Source of the DNA: Oscillospiraceae bacterium
GTDB lineage: Bacteria; Bacillota; Clostridia; Oscillospirales; Ruminococcaceae
NCBI GenBank assembly: GCA_031280965.1
Contig: JAITFZ010000001.1
Location: forward strand, 1 to 64,000
DNA: 64,000 nucleotides
Direction: 5' to 3'
Positions 1 to 7,482 of the stretch are shown one piece after another; the first letter of the stretch is position 1; the number at the start of each line of letters is the position of its first letter. The translations under genes were made by a program, and so were the position numbers. Under the pieces are notes generated by a model. That model made no database searches. It was not told the DNA's origin and saw only the letters and a program-made list of their open reading frames with translations.

Positions 1-36
1 ATGATTATGACCAGTAAAATACCACCTTATACAACC

Positions 37-65
37 ATTATACAATATTTTTTCGATTTTGTCAA
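37..65 (-). promoter_or_regulatory. Consensus sigma-A promoter reading off the left edge
   Basis: On the minus strand TTGACA (60-65) is followed by a 17-base spacer and TATAAT (37-42), a perfect match to the housekeeping consensus. An AGGTGG ribosome-site-like stretch lies about 20 bases from the window edge with no start codon at good distance, so the gene served is outside the window. Confidence 0.6.
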
Positions 66-233
66 CATAATTACTGACAGGTCATACTTCGTATTATGTT
101 GTTAAAAACATAACATCCATAATTCAAAAGACCTTGATAATTTTCTTAATGACATTGAACGCTATATAAAATGTAGAAATATCCATTTTACTATCTTTAT
201 TCCAATAAGCAGAAAACCCAATAGGTGAAAATT

Positions 234-626
234 ATGCACGAAATGAATATTCGCGAAAATCCCAATGTAAACGTAGGACGTTATTTTTTTTATCGTGCGA
301 CTTATTTTTGTAAACTTGGAAAATACGAGGAAGCGTTGAATGATTTTACAGAATCCATAAATGTTTCACCTAATAATTATAGTCGTGTAATGTATGCACA
401 CGCAATTCGCGGCGGTATCCTTATTGAACAAAAATTATACGAGAGGGCAATGATTGAGTTTACAAAAGCATTAAAAATTGCACCCTATATTGATTTTGAG
501 CATTTTAGCTTGAAAAATAAATTGTTATCTATATGGGATGTCAAAAGAATGACCGCACGTTGCAAAAATGCAATTAAAAAATGCGAAAGAATATTGAATT
601 ATTGCAAAGCAAAGCCGCTCAAATGA
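234..626 (+). CDS. Small TPR-repeat protein of the mobile element
   Basis: This 130-residue protein holds two tetratricopeptide-like units, roughly residues 14-46 (GKYEEALNDFTESI) and 56-85 (KLYERAMIEFTKAL). Such helical hairpins usually serve protein-protein contacts; no catalytic motif is visible and there is no signal peptide. I chose the ATG at 234 over an in-frame GTG at 225 because AGGTG (223-227) sits six bases before the ATG and overlaps the GTG. A terminator overlaps its stop codon, so it is its own transcription unit ahead of the coupling-protein gene. The base composition is AT-rich like the rest of the element. Its role is unknown. Confidence 0.7.
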   Translation: MHEMNIRENPNVNVGRYFFYRATYFCKLGKYEEALNDFTESINVSPNNYSRVMYAHAIRGGILIEQKLYERAMIEFTKALKIAPYIDFEHFSLKNKLLSIWDVKRMTARCKNAIKKCERILNYCKAKPLK

Positions 627-640
627 TGAGCGGCTTTTTT
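611..640 (+). terminator. Intrinsic terminator after the TPR gene
   Basis: A perfect 11-base-pair stem (611-621 with 627-637) with a five-base loop is followed by a run of T. It begins inside the last codons of the TPR gene. Confidence 0.85.
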
Positions 641-701
641 ACGCATATAGCTTATTTCCGCCCGAATATAATATATAAATATCAACAGGGGAGCAGGAAA
701 A

Positions 702-2096
702 ATGGCAAACACAGAATTAGACTTATTTGGCACGGTAGGACAAATATGGAGGATAGGGAAATTTTTGTTCAAGGGTGCGGCAGTTGCAGGGAATTGCATA
801 AATTATCTTGCAGAAGATGAAAATAAGGGCGTAGACGAATATTCATTACCTAATGTATCGCATAAATTAATCAGCCATACACGGCGTGGCGTGGTCTTCG
901 GCAGAAAAAGTGATGTATATATAATCAAGCCCGAAGAATCAGACGGACATGTTTTGGTTGTGGGTGGCGTGGGGAGCGGTAAAAGTTCGTGCATTGCTAT
1001 CCCTACCTTGCGCGATTGGTGCGACAGCGTTTTTGCAATAGATATTAAAGGTGAGTTATATGAAAAAAGTAAGTTCTGCCGCCCTAATATCAAGGTTTTT
1101 AATCCGCTTGACGTTCACTCTTACGGCTATGACCCATATTATTGTCTGCGTTCTTCGCGTAATCCTGCACAAGAGGCGAGAGCGATCGCACAGGCGGTTA
1201 TTCCTCTGCCGCCCGAAACTAAAGACCCGTTTTGGATAGAAAGCGCACAAAATATATTAACAGCTACGATTTTACATTGCAATGCACATGATTTTTCTTT
1301 TCATAACACCATTGGACGCATGTTAGCCACTTTGCCGAAAGATTTAATGCAGATACTTTTAATCAGCCCTGTAATTGAGGCGCGTTATTGCGTCAACAGC
1401 TTGGCTGGTATGGAAGAACGGGTTATATCGTCTATAATGGCAGAAATCAGCAAAAATGTTGTGCATTTTGTAACCGATAAAGCTTTAATTTCTGCCCTTT
1501 CGCGCAAGAAAAATATCACGCCCGAAGATTTAGAGTATGGGTTTGATATTTATATTAATATTCCCGAACATTTGCTACGGCAGTGGAAAAGTCTCTTAAC
1601 GCTTATTGTCAACCAATTCTTAACTCATTTTGAACAGCGTTCGGAAGAAAATGCAGAACCTATTTTATTCTTGTTAGACGAATTTCCGCGGCTTGGCAAG
1701 GTAGGCGCAATGTTAGACGGCTTGGCTACACTGCGAAGCAAGAAAATATCAATATGTTTAATAATTCAGAGTTTGGCGCAATTAGACGCAATTTATGGGC
1801 ATAACGAGCGAAAAGTCATAGCCGACATCTGCGCCTACAAGGCTATTTTGGGCGCAACTGACGCTGACACACAAGAATATTTCAGCCGTCTGGTTGGAAC
1901 TTACGACAAGCCCATGACATCACACGGAACTCAAAACGAAGCCTATACAGGGCTACCTAAAGGCACAAGCGCTACGACTTATGACTTGGAGCGGCGCATT
2001 ATTAAACCCGAAGAATTCGGGCTGTTGAGCGATATTGTGTTGCTTACGCCTTATGGGTTTTACAGGGTTGATAAAATACCTTATTATTATGATTGA
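702..2096 (+). CDS. VirD4/TraG-type conjugative coupling ATPase
   Basis: The 464-residue protein belongs to the type IV secretion coupling proteins, which dock the relaxase-DNA complex at the conjugation channel and use ATP. Walker A is GGVGSGKSS (about residues 88-96), Walker B is ILFLLDEFPR (about 321-330), and the family's QSLAQL motif follows at about 356-361. It is shorter than usual (about 600 residues) and has no clear N-terminal membrane segments, only a weakly hydrophobic stretch around residues 20-35, so it may be a compact or soluble form. The ATG at 702 follows a GGGAGCAGG stretch. It indicates a conjugative element rather than a phage. No relaxase or other transfer gene is seen inside the window, so either they lie to the left or the element is decayed. 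Confidence 0.88.
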   Translation: MANTELDLFGTVGQIWRIGKFLFKGAAVAGNCINYLAEDENKGVDEYSLPNVSHKLISHTRRGVVFGRKSDVYIIKPEESDGHVLVVGGVGSGKSSCIAIPTLRDWCDSVFAIDIKGELYEKSKFCRPNIKVFNPLDVHSYGYDPYYCLRSSRNPAQEARAIAQAVIPLPPETKDPFWIESAQNILTATILHCNAHDFSFHNTIGRMLATLPKDLMQILLISPVIEARYCVNSLAGMEERVISSIMAEISKNVVHFVTDKALISALSRKKNITPEDLEYGFDIYINIPEHLLRQWKSLLTLIVNQFLTHFEQRSEENAEPILFLLDEFPRLGKVGAMLDGLATLRSKKISICLIIQSLAQLDAIYGHNERKVIADICAYKAILGATDADTQEYFSRLVGTYDKPMTSHGTQNEAYTGLPKGTSATTYDLERRIIKPEEFGLLSDIVLLTPYGFYRVDKIPYYYD

Positions 2097-2122
2097 AAAG
2101 GGCTTGAATTTCTTTTGCAATC

Positions 2123-2165
2123 AAGGGGTTTGACTAACCCGTGGTTAGCCAACCCCCTTTTTTTA
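2123..2165 (+). terminator. Intrinsic terminator after the coupling-protein gene
   Basis: A 17-base-pair stem with two mismatches (2123-2139 with 2143-2159) and a CGT loop is followed by seven T. It ends the virD4-like transcript. Confidence 0.8.
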
Positions 2166-2183
2166 ATTATAATTTTTTGTGCG

Positions 2184-2253
2184 TTGTCAAGGTAGGGTTG
2201 TATTTTCTCGTTTTGAAAAACGTCTCGAAAATCTCCACCCTAAACCTTGACAA
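2184..2253. repeat. Long imperfect inverted repeat between virD4 and the recombinase
   Basis: TTGTCAAGGT (2184-2193) is matched by its exact complement at 2244-2253. Further in, AGGGT and ATTTTC pair with ACCCT and GAAAAT. The arms are about 30 bases and the loop is AT-rich. It lies just before an orphan AAGGAGGAGG (2252-2261) that has no real gene behind it. It could be an origin of transfer, a recombination accessory site, or a leftover of a deleted gene's leader; the sequence does not decide. Confidence 0.5.
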
Positions 2254-2278
2254 GGAGGAGGTGAGTGGGCGGGGGGAC

Positions 2279-3775
2279 TTAACACTCTTTAAATACTATA
2301 TCGAATATTTTAATTTTTCTCTGTGTTCTTTCTTTCCCTTTTTTTGACATAGTTCCTATCTTCTCATTTTCGACCACTATTTTTTCTACGAACTGCATTA
2401 AAAACATTCGTTTGTCGGAGTATGATAATTTATTCCAGTTTTCTTTGATATTATTTGCAATCTGTATTTTGTTATCTATAATTTCTTCTGAATCTAATCG
2501 CAACCGCTCTAATTCAATACATATGAGTTGCTTGTCGCTATTGATTAGTGTTTTTGCATTGCGATATTCCTCGATAGTAAAAATATTTTTCACATAACAA
2601 TCTAATGCTTCGCGCTCTTTTAATTCAAATTGATGTAGCTTTTCCTGATATTTTAAAATAAGGTTTTGATTTTCCTCCTTTTTTTGCTCTTGCTCGTTAA
2701 GATAAACTATGTTATCTTCTTCAAAATCAACGATTCTTTCTATGTATTCAATAAATGCTTGTTCTAATTTGTTTGCACTCATTGAACTTGCTTTGCAATC
2801 GCCCACAAAATCATTTGAACATTCATAATGCCCTGTGAAACTAATTGTTCCGTCTTTTAGTTTTTTATATGAGTTGTGGGGCTTTAATTTCCAACCGCAT
2901 TTTGCACACACCAAAAAGTTTGCAAAGTAATTTTCTTCTTTTGGTTCTTTTCTCATCGTAATGCGCTTTGTTTTTTCTAATCGGTGTTGTGCTCTTTCAA
3001 ATAATTCTTTTGCAATAATTTGTTTGTGCTGCCCTTTTACTTTATAGGCTCGCTTTTCATCTTCGTAATTATATCGGACATATCCCGCATAATTATTGTT
3101 TGTCAAAATGTTTCTTACGCCTGTTGTTGTCCATTTACTACCCAGCTTTGTTGGAACCCCACGAGTATTCAAGGTCAAAGCAATTTTAGTAAATGTTCTT
3201 CCTTGATTTACAAATAAATCAAAAATCTCACGCACTATTTGTGCTTCGCTATCAATAATAGTCTGTATTTTTTGACCGTTAGGGCGGTCATAACCATAAC
3301 TTGCAGTGTGAGAACAAAGTGTATAACCCTCGTTTACTTTTCGTTCGCGACCTAAAGTAATTCTTTCGGCTATATTTTCACGCTCAAACTCGGCAAAAAT
3401 ACCTATTATTTTTAAGAACATACGCCCCGAAGCTGTTTGCGTATCAATACTTTCCATTAAGGAATTAAAAGCGCAATTATTCTCGTTGAATAAATCAATA
3501 AGGTAAATCAAATCTGATGTACTGCGTGTCATGCGGTCGATCTTAAAGACCAACACATTTTTAACTTTACCGCTTTTTATATCATCAATCAAGCGGTTAA
3601 TTTCAGGACGTTCAACGATATTTTTTCCGCTTATTCCCTCGTCAATGTAAACATCATAAATTTGCCAATCTTTAACACGTGCATAGTCTTTTAACTTTTG
3701 CTCCTGTGCGCGGATTGAATAACCCTCTTTTGCTTGCTCCTCTGTCGATACCCTTGCATAAATTCCTGTTTCCAT
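2279..3775 (-). CDS. Large serine recombinase (site-specific integrase/excisionase)
   Basis: The 498-residue protein cuts and rejoins DNA at attachment sites through a phosphoserine bond. The resolvase catalytic domain spans about residues 1-145, with nucleophile Ser10 in YARVSTEEQ and the conserved Arg in FKIDRMTRS. The recombinase domain follows (about 160-265), then a zinc ribbon with Cys290, Cys293, Cys319 and Cys327, then a coiled coil (about 350-470) as in other large serine integrases. The ATG at 3775 shares its A with the stop codon of the small ORF upstream, so the two are translated together. It sits within about 250 bases of the element's right end, as integrases normally do. It probably inserted the element into the SleC-like gene and could also remove it. 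Confidence 0.93.
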   Translation of the reverse strand: METGIYARVSTEEQAKEGYSIRAQEQKLKDYARVKDWQIYDVYIDEGISGKNIVERPEINRLIDDIKSGKVKNVLVFKIDRMTRSTSDLIYLIDLFNENNCAFNSLMESIDTQTASGRMFLKIIGIFAEFERENIAERITLGRERKVNEGYTLCSHTASYGYDRPNGQKIQTIIDSEAQIVREIFDLFVNQGRTFTKIALTLNTRGVPTKLGSKWTTTGVRNILTNNNYAGYVRYNYEDEKRAYKVKGQHKQIIAKELFERAQHRLEKTKRITMRKEPKEENYFANFLVCAKCGWKLKPHNSYKKLKDGTISFTGHYECSNDFVGDCKASSMSANKLEQAFIEYIERIVDFEEDNIVYLNEQEQKKEENQNLILKYQEKLHQFELKEREALDCYVKNIFTIEEYRNAKTLINSDKQLICIELERLRLDSEEIIDNKIQIANNIKENWNKLSYSDKRMFLMQFVEKIVVENEKIGTMSKKGKERTQRKIKIFDIVFKEC

Positions 3776-3915
3776 TATTTTTCGCTCCTATCTTTTTCCG
3801 ATAGGGCTTTTTCAATTTGCTCTTGTTTTTTTTGACGTATAGCGACCTCAAAAAAGAATTTCATCATCTCTTTTTGCAGTGCTTTAGGCAGAATGATTTT
3901 TTCTTCCTTTTTCAT
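3775..3915 (-). CDS. 46-residue ORF translationally coupled to the recombinase
   Basis: This ORF encodes 46 residues, starting MKKEEKIILPKALQ, charged and predicted helical, with no hydrophobic segment. Its ATG (3913-3915) follows a good ribosome site (AGAGGTGAGG), and its stop TAA overlaps the recombinase ATG as TAATG. Strong ribosome site plus overlap argues that it is real. By position it could be a recombination directionality factor or a repressor of the recombinase, but I recognise no family and the small size allows other roles. Confidence 0.65.
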   Translation of the reverse strand: MKKEEKIILPKALQKEMMKFFFEVAIRQKKQEQIEKALSEKDRSEK

Positions 3916-3971
3916 TTCGCCTCACCTCTTACGCAAAAATATGCACAGAGAGTTTGTCCTTATTACAAGAG

Positions 3972-4001
3972 AAACCTGCTAAGCTTTGAATTAGCAGGTT
4001 T
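3972..4001 (-). terminator. Hairpin at the element end, over the stop of the truncated gene
   Basis: A perfect 11-base-pair stem (AAACCTGCTAA, 3972-3982, with 3991-4001) closes an eight-base loop. On the minus strand it follows the truncated SleC-like reading frame and is trailed by TTTCTCTTG, a weak T tract. It lies within the element, so it may insulate the element from host transcription. Confidence 0.6.
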
Positions 4002-4539
4002 GGTGTTTTGTATACCTCACATTCTTTATGTATTCGGCGAATTGAACCCTGACATTCATCGCCGATGTGTTCTCGGGTCTGCCGAGATGAACTGTTATAT
4101 AATCTGGAATTAAAACCGCTTTCTGCGCCCGTGCCGGAGACGAGGCTTTTATGAAATAGCTCGGAAAAGTCAGCGCATTCGGCGGAATTTCCAAAACATC
4201 GTCTTTTGTCGGATTCGGCTCATCTATAAGCGGGTCCATATGTACGGAAAGAATTGTAGTTTCCGATTCAAGCATCTCAATTCCGCGGATATGCTTTGTT
4301 ACAAAGCCGTCCGCCCTGACATCCGCATCGCAAACCGTGTAAATCGGATTTTCATAAACACTTTTCGTTCTTCCGAAACACGCAACAGGAAGCGCGAAAT
4401 CCTCCGTTTTGCCGCTTTCGTTTGTGAAAGTTTTGAAAAGGCTTACGCCGTTTCTTTGCCTGATTATAACTTCGGCGCCGATAATCGGCAATGCCTCGTC
4501 GTCTGCCGTTACATGCACCCTTATGTATCCTGTACCCAT
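3991..4539 (-). CDS. SleC-like spore cortex-lytic enzyme, N-terminal part only (interrupted gene)
   Basis: The 182-residue frame begins MGTGYIRVHVTADD and matches the N-terminal pro-region of clostridial spore cortex-lytic (SleC-type) proteins, with a carboxypeptidase-regulatory-like beta domain (about 1-110) and the conserved block DYITVHLGRPEN...EYIKNV. The full proteins are over twice as long; the catalytic and peptidoglycan-binding parts are missing because the frame enters the mobile element near 4018. I chose the ATG at 4539 since AAGGAG lies nine bases before it; an ATG ten codons earlier has none. The rest of the gene should lie beyond the far end of the element. Whether the fragment alone does anything is unknown. 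Family assignment rests on recalled conserved blocks. Confidence 0.7.
   Translation of the reverse strand: MGTGYIRVHVTADDEALPIIGAEVIIRQRNGVSLFKTFTNESGKTEDFALPVACFGRTKSVYENPIYTVCDADVRADGFVTKHIRGIEMLESETTILSVHMDPLIDEPNPTKDDVLEIPPNALTFPSYFIKASSPARAQKAVLIPDYITVHLGRPENTSAMNVRVQFAEYIKNVRYTKHQTC
4008..4030. other. Probable element-chromosome junction (att site) inside the SleC-like gene
   Basis: Reading the minus strand, similarity to the SleC pro-region holds up to the residues EYIKNV (codon for V at 4018-4020). In the family this continues with a conserved A-S-S-E-I-Y-P-T-W-P stretch; here it changes to RYTKHQTC and a stop. The change of composition, the hairpin just beyond and the nearby integrase place the crossover near 4015-4026. 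The exact core cannot be fixed without the other element end. Confidence 0.55.
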
Positions 4540-4664
4540 TCTCCGTTTCTCCTTAGAATTTTTTATCATTATATGAATTTTAAGGACGGCGGGTGAAAGC
4601 CACCTAAAACTCCTCCTCTCCTTTGTGCGTTTTTCACAAATATTTTTAATTCTTTAGAAAACTA

Positions 4665-4693
4665 TTGACAAAAACGTAAATTGCCATTATACT
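4665..4693 (+). promoter_or_regulatory. Sigma-A promoter of the candidate small RNA
   Basis: TTGACA (4665-4670), a 17-base spacer and TATACT (4688-4693) make a near-consensus promoter. No ORF with a ribosome site follows before the terminator at 4783-4808. The rest of the 340-base gap 4540-4879 holds only this unit and the promoter at 4812-4840. Confidence 0.75.
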
Positions 4694-4699
4694 GAAAGT

Positions 4700-4808
4700 A
4701 AGTTAGTGACCTCCGTAAGTTGTTTTTGTTTTAGTTGTCTCCTTTCTTTTGTTCTACACATTATGCATTATCTTACTTTCCGCCCCTTTTTATAAGGGGT
4801 TATTTTTT
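4700..4808 (+). ncRNA. Candidate small RNA of about 110 nucleotides
   Basis: A near-consensus promoter and an intrinsic terminator bracket about 110 bases without a credible reading frame. The middle is pyrimidine-rich and unstructured and holds CTCCTTTC, which can pair with a GAAAGGAG ribosome site; this is how many trans-acting small RNAs work. CTTACTTTC (4772-4780) can pair with GAAAGTAAG (4694-4702), but part of that arm precedes the likely start site. I do not recognise it as 6S, SRP or tmRNA. Read-through could also make it a leader of the peptidase operon. Confidence 0.5.
4783..4808 (+). terminator. Intrinsic terminator of the candidate small RNA
   Basis: CCCCTT (4783-4788) pairs with AAGGGG (4794-4799) around a five-base loop, followed by TTATTTTTTT. 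Confidence 0.75.
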
Positions 4809-4811
4809 TAT

Positions 4812-4840
4812 TTGTTTTTTTTGGAAGAATGTGCTATACT
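4812..4840 (+). promoter_or_regulatory. Promoter of the yfmF-yfmH-lgt-folD operon
   Basis: TTGTTT (4812-4817), a 17-base spacer and TATACT (4835-4840) precede the yfmF ATG by about 40 bases. The -35 box is weak. Confidence 0.55.
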
Positions 4841-4879
4841 AAGATTAAACAGTATAATATAAACGAAAGGTAAACTAAA

Positions 4880-6178
4880 ATGGACAACCTGCTCAAACGC
4901 GAAAAGTTAGCCGCGGGCGCGCACTTTAACATCGTCAGTGACCCGCGCTTTAAATTTAACCGAATTACTTTCGGCTTTTTTGTGCCGCTTGATGAAGAAA
5001 AGGCGTCCCTGTACGCGCTTCTTCCGCGTTACCTGTACAGGGCAAACGCCGAGTTCCCCAAGGGTAAGGACTTCAACAATTATCTTGCCTCCCTTTATAA
5101 CGCCAGAAATGATTTCGAGGTCGCGAGTATCGGCGATACGCAGTTCTTAGGCGTCTCAATGAACTTTATGGACGACAGCTACGCGCTTCACGGCGAGAAA
5201 ATCACCGAAGCGGCGGCTAAGGCGCTGTTCAGTTGCGTGTTTAACCCGCTTTTTGCAGGCGGTGAATATGACGGCTCATTGTTTGAACTCAGCAAACGTG
5301 AGCAAATCGAAGCTATCGAAGCCGAAATAAACGATAAGCGGATTTATGCCGCAAATCAAGCAAAGCGAATAATTTGCAAGGGTGAACCTGCCGCCGTTAA
5401 TCCGCTCGGCACCGCGCAACGAATCCGTGAAATTGCTCACGTCACGCTTCATGAAGCATACAAAGAGCTTCTCGAAAGCGCAGTTGTTGAAATAGTTTGC
5501 GTGGGCTGCAATGACTTCTCCGATGCTTTTAAAATAGCAAAAGAAAAGTTTTCCACGCTTGAAAGAAAGGAAATTGTCCCGTGCAAATCTGCTTACAGCC
5601 CGCTTAAAACTGCCGCCGCCGGGAAAACCGAGCAGTTACCACTGCTCAATCAAAGCAAGATGGTACTCGGCTTCAAAACCGAAAACCGGAACCGCGCCGC
5701 ATTAACCCTGACAAGCAATCTTTACGGCGGCACACTTTCATCAAAATTGTTCCTGAACGTGCGCGAAAGGCTCTCGCTTTGCTATTACTGCTGGTCGCAG
5801 GTCAATAAGGAAAAAGGGGTCATGTCAGTTAGTTGCGGCGTTGAGGAAACAAATATTGAAAAAGCCAAGGCGGAAATCCTCGCACAGCTTGACAGCGTTA
5901 AGCAGGGCAACTTCACCGATGATGATTTGAGCAACGCCTTGCTTTACGAGCAGAACAACATAAAAACCGTTAACGACAGCCTCGGCTCGATGACATGGTG
6001 GTATCTGACGCGCATTTATATAAGCGACATTAAATCGCCCGGAGAAGCACTCGCCGCTTTTGACACCATAACACGCGATGATATTATTGAAGCCGCGAAC
6101 TCTATGAAACTTGATACATTTTATGTCTTATCGCCCGAAGAATCAGAACATGAACCGGAAAGCGAAGGTGCAGAATAA
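4880..6178 (+). CDS. yfmF: M16 family peptidase-like protein, YfmF type (no zinc site)
   Basis: The 432-residue protein has the two-lobed M16 (insulinase) fold but no HxxEH zinc motif in the first lobe, as in the inactive partner YfmF of Bacillus. The next gene encodes a zinc-bearing YfmH partner, and the two stop and start codons overlap as TAATG, which fits an equimolar heterodimer. In Bacillus the pair is linked to 5-aminopentanol modification of elongation factor P; that role here is inferred from family. GAAAGG nine bases before the ATG supports the start. It is cytoplasmic, with no signal peptide. Confidence 0.85.
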   Translation: MDNLLKREKLAAGAHFNIVSDPRFKFNRITFGFFVPLDEEKASLYALLPRYLYRANAEFPKGKDFNNYLASLYNARNDFEVASIGDTQFLGVSMNFMDDSYALHGEKITEAAAKALFSCVFNPLFAGGEYDGSLFELSKREQIEAIEAEINDKRIYAANQAKRIICKGEPAAVNPLGTAQRIREIAHVTLHEAYKELLESAVVEIVCVGCNDFSDAFKIAKEKFSTLERKEIVPCKSAYSPLKTAAAGKTEQLPLLNQSKMVLGFKTENRNRAALTLTSNLYGGTLSSKLFLNVRERLSLCYYCWSQVNKEKGVMSVSCGVEETNIEKAKAEILAQLDSVKQGNFTDDDLSNALLYEQNNIKTVNDSLGSMTWWYLTRIYISDIKSPGEALAAFDTITRDDIIEAANSMKLDTFYVLSPEESEHEPESEGAE

Positions 6179-7449
6179 TGCAGAAAACAATAATAAAAAA
6201 CGAACGTGTCCGCGAAGAATATCAGATAATTAAACACCCGAGCGGACTTACAATCTGCCTGTATCCGATGAAAGGTTTTTCAAGCGCTTATGCTCTTTTC
6301 GCGGCAAAATACGGTTCTGTTGACGTTACTTTTAAAACGCGGGAAGACAACGATTATGTGACCGTGCCGGAAGGCATCGCGCATTATCTTGAACACAAGC
6401 TTTTCGAGAATGACGATTGTGACGCTTTTCAGCTTTTCGCAAAAACAGGTGCGAACGCCAACGCTTTCACAAGTTTTGATAAGACGGCGTATTTATTTTC
6501 CTGCTCACAGCAATTTGAGGAGAACTTAAAAATCCTGCTGAACTTCGTACAGGAACCGTACTTCACGGACGAAAGCGTAGAAAAAGAGCGCGGTATAATC
6601 GCCCAGGAAATAAAAATGTACGAGGACGACCCCGGGTATCGCGTGTTTTTCAACGGTTTGCAAGCCCTTTATCACAACAATCCCGTAAGAATCGACATCG
6701 GCGGCACGACCGAAAGCATAGCTAAAATTGACAAGGAACTGCTTTATCGCTGTTATAAGACGTTCTATAACTTAAATAACATGGTCTTGTCAATCGCCGG
6801 AAACTTCAATGTTGAAGCCACGCTTGAAATCTGCGACAGACTATTAAAACCCGCGCCCGATTTAGGGTTGGAAGCTGTATTCCCCGATGAACCTTATGAG
6901 GTGAAGGCGCGTGAATCCGTGCAGAAATTAACCTGCGCCATGCCTATTTTCAATATATTCTTTAAGTTCCCCGCCTTTTCGGGGCGGGAAAGTTTAGAAA
7001 AATATATCGCTTATAATATTATTGCAGAAACTGTTTTGGGGAAAACTTCTGCGTTCTATGACCAGATGCTGAACGATGGTTTAATTAATAACAATTTCAA
7101 CATCGGTGTGCTTGACGGGCGCGGCTTCTTTACGCTTACAGCGGACGGCGAATCAAGCGACCCGCGTAAAGTTTTCACGAAAATAAAAGAAGCGTTCAAA
7201 ACTGCAAAACAAGGTAATTTTTCCGAACAGGAATTCGAGAATGTCCGCAAAAAAACTTACGGCGAGCTTATGTCTATGCTCGGCTCGGTGATTTCGGCGG
7301 CAACAAGCGTGATGGACGCTTATTTCCACGGTAATAATCTGTTCGACACCATTGAAATAACCGCAGACTTGACTTATGAAAATGCTGTTAAAACGCTTTG
7401 GGAATTAGACGAGGAAAACTCGTGTATATCAATTATAGAACCCGCTTAA
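6178..7449 (+). CDS. yfmH: M16 zinc peptidase, YfmH type
   Basis: The 423-residue protein carries the inverted zinc motif HYLEH (His69, Glu72, His73) with the downstream glutamates of QEIKMYEDD near 143-150, so it should be the active half of an M16 pair. The start ATG overlaps the yfmF stop. Bacillus YfmH/YfmF act in EF-P modification, possibly by processing a peptide or protein; the substrate is not established. Length and motif order are normal. It is followed after 33 bases by lgt, and the whole run looks like one operon. Confidence 0.9.
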   Translation: MQKTIIKNERVREEYQIIKHPSGLTICLYPMKGFSSAYALFAAKYGSVDVTFKTREDNDYVTVPEGIAHYLEHKLFENDDCDAFQLFAKTGANANAFTSFDKTAYLFSCSQQFEENLKILLNFVQEPYFTDESVEKERGIIAQEIKMYEDDPGYRVFFNGLQALYHNNPVRIDIGGTTESIAKIDKELLYRCYKTFYNLNNMVLSIAGNFNVEATLEICDRLLKPAPDLGLEAVFPDEPYEVKARESVQKLTCAMPIFNIFFKFPAFSGRESLEKYIAYNIIAETVLGKTSAFYDQMLNDGLINNNFNIGVLDGRGFFTLTADGESSDPRKVFTKIKEAFKTAKQGNFSEQEFENVRKKTYGELMSMLGSVISAATSVMDAYFHGNNLFDTIEITADLTYENAVKTLWELDEENSCISIIEPA

Positions 7450-7482
7450 TAAACCACCGACATACAGAAAGGACTGATTTTT

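Noticed and set aside
1-233. A gene at the left edge
   Set aside because: No frame with a ribosome site is seen on either strand; only a minus-strand promoter (37-65) can be supported.
2141-2347. 68-codon plus-strand frame after virD4
   Set aside because: It begins inside the terminator and overlaps the recombinase 3' end antisense; composition is not protein-like. Only its inner AAGGAGGAGG was kept as an observation.
4240-4596. 118-codon plus-strand frame
   Set aside because: It is antisense to the SleC-like fragment and has no ribosome site; its Cys and Arg content is typical of a shadow.
4694-4780. 6S RNA in the small-RNA region
   Set aside because: The end-closing pairs GAAAGTAAG/CTTACTTTC look tempting, but the unit is too short, lacks a 6S-type central bubble, and part of one arm is before the transcription start.
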